54,900 nucleotides of DNA, taken from Candidatus Onthousia faecavium. GTDB taxonomy: Bacteria; Bacillota_I; Bacilli_A; RF39; UBA660. Under the pieces are notes generated by a model, which saw only the letters and a list, made by a program, of their open reading frames with translations, made no database searches and was not told the origin of the DNA. The position numbers were made by a program, and so were the translations under genes. Shown piece by piece: positions 49,611-54,900 of this stretch. Within the stretch, counting starts at the first letter, position 1. Each line of letters opens with the position of its first letter. The stretch is from contig DVIS01000033.1 of the NCBI GenBank assembly GCA_018711135.1, positions 1 to 54,900 of the forward strand, read 5' to 3'.

Positions 49611-50825
49611 ATGGATAAACCTTTAGCTTTAAAGATGGCTCCTAAGAGTTTAAATGATGTCTTAGGTCAGAAACATTTACTGGGTAAAGATAAAATTTTA
49701 ACTAATCTTGTACAAAATAAAAAGTTATTTTCGATGATTTTATATGGAAAACCAGGCATTGGTAAAACCTCAATCGCTAAGGCTTTGATTAATGATCTAA
49801 ATGTTAGGGCTAGATTTTTAAATGCGACGATCAATAGTAAGAAGGATTTGGATATTGTTATTGAAGAAGCGAAAATGTATGATGGTATTGTGTTAGTTAT
49901 GGATGAAATTCATAGACTTAATAAAGATAAACAGGATATTTTATTACCACAGTTAGAAAGTGGTTTAATCACTCTTATTGGTATGACTACTAGCAATCCT
50001 TATCATGCGATTAATCCGGCGATTAGATCAAGATGTCAGTTATTTGAATTAAAGGAACTAGCGACTGAGGATATTCTTGAGGGATTAAAAAGAGCGGTTA
50101 AAAGTGAATATTTACCTGAGATAAAGATTGATGATGAGGTGTTAGTTTATATTGCAAAATTATCAGGGACTGATTTAAGGTATGCTTATAATTTATTAGA
50201 GATATCTTATTATTCTACTTCAAATAAAATAGTAACAATAGATACAGTAAAGAATGTTAATAGTAAGCCAGTATTTTTTACGGATAAAGATGGTGATGGC
50301 TATTATGATATGTTATCAGCTTTTCAAAAATCAATTAGAGGCAGTGATGTTGATGCTTCTCTTCATTATTTAGCAAGGCTTATTGTAACTGGAGACTTAG
50401 AAAGTATTTTTAGAAGGATGAGCGTCATTGTTTATGAAGATATAGGACTTGCTAATCCTTCTATGGGACCTAAAGTTATGGCTGCTATTGAAGCAGCAAG
50501 ATTAGTGGGTCTTCCTGAAGCAAGAATTCCTCTTGGAACAATTGTAACAGAAATGGCTCTTTCACCTAAAAGTAATACTGCTCATGTCGCTTTAGATGAA
50601 GCAATTAAAGATATTGAAGATGGAAATGTTGGTAGTTCTCCTATAAATATTAAGGCAAACTCACCTCTTTATAAATATCCTCATGATTATAAAAATGCTT
50701 TTGTAAAACAACAGTATTTACCGGATAAGTTAAAGAATCGAAAATATTATCATCCTAAAGATCTAGGTTATGAAGCTAAGTTAAAGGAAATATATTTATA
50801 TTTGGAGAAATTAAAAAAGGATTAA
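49611..50825 (+). CDS. rarA: Replication-associated recombination protein A
   Basis: A 404-residue AAA+ ATPase (RarA/MgsA) that acts at stalled replication forks. Walker A GKPGIGKTSIAKA (about 46-58), Walker B LVMDEIHRLNK, sensor 1 GMTTSNPY, the Arg finger in AIRSRCQLF, and the C-terminal tetramer part with SAFQKSIRGSDVDASLHYLARL and EARIPLG. ATG 49611 follows AAGGAGGAG. Divergent from mutS. Confidence 0.95.
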   Translation: MDKPLALKMAPKSLNDVLGQKHLLGKDKILTNLVQNKKLFSMILYGKPGIGKTSIAKALINDLNVRARFLNATINSKKDLDIVIEEAKMYDGIVLVMDEIHRLNKDKQDILLPQLESGLITLIGMTTSNPYHAINPAIRSRCQLFELKELATEDILEGLKRAVKSEYLPEIKIDDEVLVYIAKLSGTDLRYAYNLLEISYYSTSNKIVTIDTVKNVNSKPVFFTDKDGDGYYDMLSAFQKSIRGSDVDASLHYLARLIVTGDLESIFRRMSVIVYEDIGLANPSMGPKVMAAIEAARLVGLPEARIPLGTIVTEMALSPKSNTAHVALDEAIKDIEDGNVGSSPINIKANSPLYKYPHDYKNAFVKQQYLPDKLKNRKYYHPKDLGYEAKLKEIYLYLEKLKKD

Positions 50826-50843
50826 TCATTGCGATTAATCCTT
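50817..50843. terminator. Bidirectional terminator between rarA and the minus-strand gene
   Basis: Eleven-base-pair perfect stem AAGGATTAATC (50817-50827) / GATTAATCCTT (50833-50843). Confidence 0.8.
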
Positions 50844-51240
50844 ATCTTGTTTTACCTGTAGTAGTTTTTTGAGTCATTGCAGTACGAACATTAGCAATTA
50901 AATTGAAAGTCTCGTTAAAATTTTCGTTTTGTTCTTTGATTTGTTGAATTTTAGCAAAATCATCTATAGAATCTAGAGAAATATGTAGAATATCTTTTGC
51001 TTCATCAAGACTAGGAATAGTTTCGTCTTTATCCAAGTGTAGATTAGCTTCTAAAATATCTCTTACAATTTCTTCTCTTTCATCGATACTATCAAGATCG
51101 AAAAATTGATCTTGAAATCTAGAAAGATATGATACTAGAGAGGCTTTGCATAATAATTCTTCCCGATTAGTGGGAATTTTACCTACAGGAAAGTTATTGA
51201 TACTGTCAATAATTGCTATATCAGTTGATATATCGTTCAT
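50842..51240 (-). CDS. Hypothetical protein
   Basis: A 132-residue acidic, helical protein (DQFFDLDSIDEREEIVRDILEANL) with a short Thr-rich basic end (TQKTTTGKTR). Ribosome site GAGGAG before ATG 51240. I recognise no family. It lies downstream of another hypothetical gene on the same strand with an 83-base gap. Confidence 0.7.
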   Translation of the reverse strand: MNDISTDIAIIDSINNFPVGKIPTNREELLCKASLVSYLSRFQDQFFDLDSIDEREEIVRDILEANLHLDKDETIPSLDEAKDILHISLDSIDDFAKIQQIKEQNENFNETFNLIANVRTAMTQKTTTGKTR

Positions 51241-51323
51241 TTTTTCTCCTCCTCAATTCTTTTTTATTATAGCAAATATAATGTTATTTAACAATAATAG
51301 GGTATTATATAATGTATAGAGGT

Positions 51324-52616
51324 TTAGTCTTTTTTCAATATTTTGTTGATACTTTCATCCATTTTAAGAGCTTTTTGATGTTTAATGGCTCCATATAAAA
51401 CACCTAAATTAAATGGATAACTATGTTCTTTAATTTCATCTATCGCTTTATATAAGTCACTTTTTTCAAAAGAAATGGCAGTACCACCACAAGTAAGTTT
51501 ATTCGTTTGCGAAAGAACCTCAACTGTAGATGGCGTTATTGGTTCAAAAAGTTGAGGGTTACTATCTACATATTGTCTTATCAAATTTAGATTTTTAACC
51601 CCTCTAAGAGAATAACCAACAAAAGCTAAGTCTTTAACATCTAGATTATATCTTACAGCATAGTCATAAGCATTTAAAGGTCTTTTGAGTTTAAATCTAT
51701 ATATCTTAGCAAGTTCTTCTCCCATTTCATTTAAAATATTAACATAATATGTTTGATATAGATCGTAAACCGCTTTCTTATCTTCTGCAAAAGTTAATTG
51801 TTCAGCTAAAGTTTCATCAGCTTGTAAAAAGAAAATTAAAGCATTAGTTTTAAAACCATTCATATTGCAGTATAGAGCTAGATCATGGTTATTGTTACGT
51901 TTTTTTAGAAAAGCAATGGTTTCTTGATCTGACATAGAGGCTATTCTTTGTTTGATACTATCACGGACATTTTCGCTGCCTCTTATCAACGCCCTAGTTC
52001 GTTTATTGGCCATATCTTTTAAAAAGGCATTTTTTAGTTCTAAGCATCTTAAATATAGAGGATGGTCTTTTGGTTTTAAAATTTTTAAGGCCTTATAATA
52101 AGCACCATTATATTTACTAGTAATTTCAGAGAACTCCTCTGGTGTTTTAGCAACACTAAGAAAGTATCTAACTGTCGCTTTAGCAATACCATAATTTCTA
52201 TTTTCTTTTCTTGTTTTATAATCTAGAATCATCTTGTTTTCAATTTCAAATTTAATCTCATTAAGTGTACATTTATAAGATAAATCTGTCCTCTCATCAT
52301 CAGCATTGAAATCAGTTATTACTTTAACAAGATTATTAGGTGTAACATCAAGTTTTTCACATAGTTCAAGAGTATATTTATAAATATCTTCTCCACTTTT
52401 ATATGCTTCTATTAAACTATTGAAAATGACAATATTAACTTTTTCTATCTTGCTTAACTCTAAGCGGTCAAAGTTTGTTTTTAAGCTTTCTCTTAATGTA
52501 TGGTAATCACCACCATTCTTCTTAATGCCTCTAATATATAATTCGATTAGATTTTCTTTATTATCGACATTACCCATAAATTTTATTGTATTTTGTGTAT
52601 TTTCTTCAATTTTCAT
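51324..52616 (-). CDS. Hypothetical helical protein
   Basis: A 430-residue soluble protein, almost wholly alpha-helical, with repeated short helix pairs that may form a TPR-like solenoid (for example YRFKLKRPLNAYDYAVRY and FAFVGYSLRGVKNL-like blocks). No catalytic motif. ATG 52616 after GGGGGAG is chosen; the open frame runs 18 codons further upstream across that site. Function not known. Confidence 0.68.
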   Translation of the reverse strand: MKIEENTQNTIKFMGNVDNKENLIELYIRGIKKNGGDYHTLRESLKTNFDRLELSKIEKVNIVIFNSLIEAYKSGEDIYKYTLELCEKLDVTPNNLVKVITDFNADDERTDLSYKCTLNEIKFEIENKMILDYKTRKENRNYGIAKATVRYFLSVAKTPEEFSEITSKYNGAYYKALKILKPKDHPLYLRCLELKNAFLKDMANKRTRALIRGSENVRDSIKQRIASMSDQETIAFLKKRNNNHDLALYCNMNGFKTNALIFFLQADETLAEQLTFAEDKKAVYDLYQTYYVNILNEMGEELAKIYRFKLKRPLNAYDYAVRYNLDVKDLAFVGYSLRGVKNLNLIRQYVDSNPQLFEPITPSTVEVLSQTNKLTCGGTAISFEKSDLYKAIDEIKEHSYPFNLGVLYGAIKHQKALKMDESINKILKKD

Positions 52617-52734
52617 TATATCTCCCCCATTTGCAGGTCTTATTTTACCACAAAGAAAAAGAATTAGCAATCATTCTTTAATATTTAAAAATAGAAATTA
52701 TAAAATTTGTGATTTTATTTCTTGCTGAGCGATA

Positions 52735-53045
52735 CCAATCTCTTTTACAACTCCAACTATAGTTTCTGAACATCTATATTTTAGAAGAATAGCCTTAGCT
52801 GAAATTAAATTATACTAGGTAGAATTTTTAGGACTATAAAACACAATCCCAAAGTCTGCTTGAGTAGCAACAATAAATAAAATTATTGCTGCTTTTTCTG
52901 ATAGGTTGTCCACTTAAAGAAACAATTGCAAAGTCATTCATTAAAGGGACTTCCAATATCAAGATTGGGTGTTGTTTCCCCTATAGGCTCAAAAATAATG
53001 AGGCAATTTATATGAAATGCTTAGAAATTTTGTATTATCATGATT
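52735..53045 (-). pseudogene. Decayed coding remnant
   Basis: On the minus strand, protein-like segments follow one another in shifting frames: GETTPNLDIGSPFNE, NDFAIVSLSGQPI, AIILFIVATQADFGIVFYS and AKAILLKYRCSETIVGVVKE, separated by frameshifts and stops. The pattern NDFAIVSLSGQPI followed by a hydrophobic strand is reminiscent of the C-terminal beta domain of some glycoside hydrolases, but this is weak. No intact gene is present between 52671 and 53051. Confidence 0.35.
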
Positions 53046-53051
53046 TTCATA

Positions 53052-53609
53052 CTACCATCCATTTGCATCAATAAATTCACAGATTTCGTCAAACAAATCC
53101 GTTTGTTTAACGACTTTAATTGTATTAATCCCCAATTCTTTAGCGGCATCAATATTTTTTTGATTATCATCTAAAAACAATAATTCTTCTGGATTTAACT
53201 GAAATTTATTTAATATATGCTCATAAAAATCTAAATGTGGCTTAACTTTATGTATCTCAGCTGATATCAACACATCATCCAAATAATTAATATCAAATGA
53301 TTCACCAATAAAATTTCTTACAAAAGAAACATGATTAGTGGCAATAATAATTTTAAGATTATGATATTTATCTTTTATATCTTTAAATAAATTTTCATTT
53401 TTTACTTTGTATAGTTTTCCGATTAGTTCTTCAGTAATCCTCATAATAATGGAATCTTTTGCAATAATTTTTCTTGCTTCAATTAAATAGTCCGAATCAT
53501 TAATATTATCACCAAACATTCTTTCTAAACTATCCTCTTCACTAGTTAATTCAATATCTTTTTCATTGACCAATACGCCTACTAAATCAAATGCGATTAC
53601 TTTAATCAT
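53052..53609 (-). CDS. HAD superfamily hydrolase
   Basis: A 185-residue phosphatase-like protein: motif I IAFDLVGVLV (Asp nucleophile; second Asp replaced by Val), motif II region IIATNH, motif III Lys in HKVKPHLDFY, motif IV FLDDNQKNIDAA. Helical cap inserted after motif I. The motif I variant resembles the FDLGxV subgroup (YihX-like), some of which hydrolyse sugar phosphates. ATG 53609 is preferred. Substrate unknown. Confidence 0.85.
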   Translation of the reverse strand: MIKVIAFDLVGVLVNEKDIELTSEEDSLERMFGDNINDSDYLIEARKIIAKDSIIMRITEELIGKLYKVKNENLFKDIKDKYHNLKIIIATNHVSFVRNFIGESFDINYLDDVLISAEIHKVKPHLDFYEHILNKFQLNPEELLFLDDNQKNIDAAKELGINTIKVVKQTDLFDEICEFIDANGW

Positions 53610-53644
53610 TTTTAACACCCAAACTTTCTTGTCCTTAATAAAAA

Positions 53645-54583
53645 CTACATATCTTTAATATTTAAAAGTAATAATTCTAGTACAAGACTATTATCTAAAG
53701 CTCCACTTTTTATATTAAAGTCTATTTTTGCTAAGTCTTTAATGATTTTTCTTATTTCTTTTAGACTATAGTATCTAGTAAGTTCTAAGGTCTTTTTTAC
53801 TCTAAAGGGATGAACATCCAAGATTTTACCAATATCATAGTTATTTAAGTTATTTTTAGATAGTATTTTTACTTGGTATAAAAGACGATATTGACTTTCT
53901 AATAGTCCCATAATGGCATAACTTTCGATATTATAACTTAATAGTTCATTATATATTGTTATCGCTTGTTTTTTATCTTTCAAACTAATAGCTCTCACAA
54001 GATCAAAGCTTAAGTTATCTTGATTATTATTAGGTTTCAAAAGAAGTTCTCTTGCTTTAGAGTAAGTAACAATTTTGTCGTCAATAAAAGCTAGTTTTAG
54101 TTTATCACATTCTCTAATTAGACGCTCTAAATCATCATGATAGTATGTATCTAAAAGATTAATGGTCTTATTATCTATTTTATAGTCTTTAAATTTATCT
54201 TTAATAATATTTATACTGCTCTCTTCTAATTTAAACGGTGAAAGATGTTTTAATAGTTCTTTTGTTATCTTTCTTCTTTCATCTAATTTAGAAATTGTTA
54301 AAATGAGTAAAACTGTATCTTGAGGATTTTCTAGATATTTAATTAACCTTGTTATTTTTTCTTCCTCTTCTTTTTCTAATATTTTGAAATTCTTACCAAC
54401 AATAACTTTTTTAGGTGTTAGAAAGGAAATAGTATCTACATCTTCTAATAAGTCGTTAAGATCTTTTTCATCTAGATCATAAGTGGTAACTAAACTATCT
54501 TGAAAATTTTCTTTAGCAATTATTTCATCTATTTTATGATTAATTAAACTAATGGATTCACTCATTAAAAGGTAGTTAAGCAT
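53645..54583 (-). CDS. holA: DNA polymerase III subunit delta
   Basis: The clamp-loader wrench subunit, 312 residues. AAA+-like fold without a working P-loop; typical features are NYLLMSESISLINHKID at the start, KKVIVGKNFKIL, LILTISKLDERRKITKEL, YHDDLERLIRECDKLKL, and the C-terminal collar with FRVKKTLELTRYYSLKEIRKI. Its ATG lies within the last codons of alaS, so the two are coupled. Confidence 0.93.
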   Translation of the reverse strand: MLNYLLMSESISLINHKIDEIIAKENFQDSLVTTYDLDEKDLNDLLEDVDTISFLTPKKVIVGKNFKILEKEEEEKITRLIKYLENPQDTVLLILTISKLDERRKITKELLKHLSPFKLEESSINIIKDKFKDYKIDNKTINLLDTYYHDDLERLIRECDKLKLAFIDDKIVTYSKARELLLKPNNNQDNLSFDLVRAISLKDKKQAITIYNELLSYNIESYAIMGLLESQYRLLYQVKILSKNNLNNYDIGKILDVHPFRVKKTLELTRYYSLKEIRKIIKDLAKIDFNIKSGALDNSLVLELLLLNIKDM

Positions 54584-54900
54584 TTAAGATGTCCTCAAGT
54601 TCTTTCTTTATCTCTTCTAAATGTTTTTTGTCTTTAATACCGCCTTGGGCAAAAGTAGCACTACCACCACCATTACCTCCATAATTAACAGTAGCACTTT
54701 TAACAATATATCCAGCATTTAAACTAGGAATAGAGTTACGACAAATGATATTTACACTGTTATCTTCTTTAATGTTAGCAAGGAAAACTAGTATTTCTTT
54801 AGACATATTACATAAATTATCAGCTAGTGATTTTACGATGAACATTTCTTTATTATTAAGCTCTACGTATAATAGTTCTTTATTATTAATAACTTTAATT
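54576..54900 (-). CDS. alaS: Alanyl-tRNA synthetase, C-terminal part (cut by window edge)
   Basis: The frame is open from 54900 down to the stop at 54576. It carries the DHHA1 tail of AlaRS: SATVNYGGNGGGSATFAQGG (the Gly-rich signature), and a charged helix ending LEDILNA. The N-terminal catalytic and editing parts lie beyond the window. It overlaps holA by eight bases. Confidence 0.88.
   Translation of the reverse strand, partial: IKVINNKELLYVELNNKEMFIVKSLADNLCNMSKEILVFLANIKEDNSVNIICRNSIPSLNAGYIVKSATVNYGGNGGGSATFAQGGIKDKKHLEEIKKELEDILNA

Noticed and set aside
1-54900. CRISPR arrays, rRNA genes and insertion sequences
   Set aside because: No regular spaced repeats, no rRNA-like sequence and no transposase frame were seen on reading the window.

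Overview
The window looks like the replication-terminus region of a low-GC Bacillota chromosome of the Bacilli type, and it carries a compact filamentous-phage (inovirus-like) prophage inserted at the chromosome's dif site. Evidence for the host: the DNA is very AT-rich, TGA is a stop and TGG encodes Trp (so not the Mycoplasma code), ribosome binding sites are strong AGGAGG types, and several gene neighbourhoods match Bacillus: tkt-sirA-yneF, lexA divergent from a small SOS-type membrane gene, and xerD-deoB. SirA-, SpoIIM- and SpoIVB-like proteins suggest a spore-forming ancestry. An uncultured gut Bacilli/Erysipelotrichia-like lineage is my inference; the sequence does not name a species.

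Layout. 0.3-3.3 kb: tRNA-Thr, transketolase, SirA-like, YneF. 3.6-12.8 kb: a seven-gene teichoic-acid/cell-surface polymer operon (three CDP-glycerol-type polymerases, a TarI/IspD-like cytidylyltransferase, a GT61 glycosyltransferase, and a TagG/TagH-like exporter). 12.8-20.3 kb: stem-loops, tRNA-Gln, gltX, a PepC-like protein without its catalytic cysteine, an amber-interrupted gene, tRNA-Glu, tcdA, and an RNB-domain ribonuclease. 20.3-30.3 kb: lexA, a small SOS-type membrane protein, polA, mutM, pyk, gmk, tmcAL, xerD, deoB. 30.9-38.0 kb: the prophage. 38.0-38.4 kb: a remnant of a second, related element. 38.6-54.9 kb: mostly minus-strand genes: an HTH regulator, mnmA, spoIIM, spoIVB (plus strand), xseB-xseA-nusB, mutS, rarA (plus strand), hypothetical genes, holA, and the 3' end of alaS.

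Most chromosomal genes left of about 30.9 kb are on the plus strand and most right of 38.6 kb are on the minus strand. The switch falls exactly where a 28-bp dif-like site lies (30893-30920), as expected where two replichores meet. The prophage is bounded by this site and a second dif-like site at 37989-38016 that keeps the centre and XerD arm but has a different XerC arm. No integrase is visible in the element. The simplest reading is that it uses the host XerC/XerD recombinases, as CTX-type phages do; the host xerD gene lies less than 2 kb away.

The element is transcribed right to left: small early genes, a possible ssDNA-binding protein, two tandem coat-like proteins followed by a terminator, two large surface proteins sharing one signal peptide, a run of tiny membrane proteins, a Zot-type ATPase, hairpins, and a Rep_trans-type replication initiator followed by a large cruciform. 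About 110 bp of its noncoding DNA is repeated, almost unchanged, in the remnant to the right, which marks a probable origin or packaging signal.

Other points of interest: a PepC homologue with serine in place of the nucleophilic cysteine, an RNB ribonuclease with one active-site Asp replaced, candidate LexA boxes at several promoters, and many overlooked small proteins of 28-53 residues.
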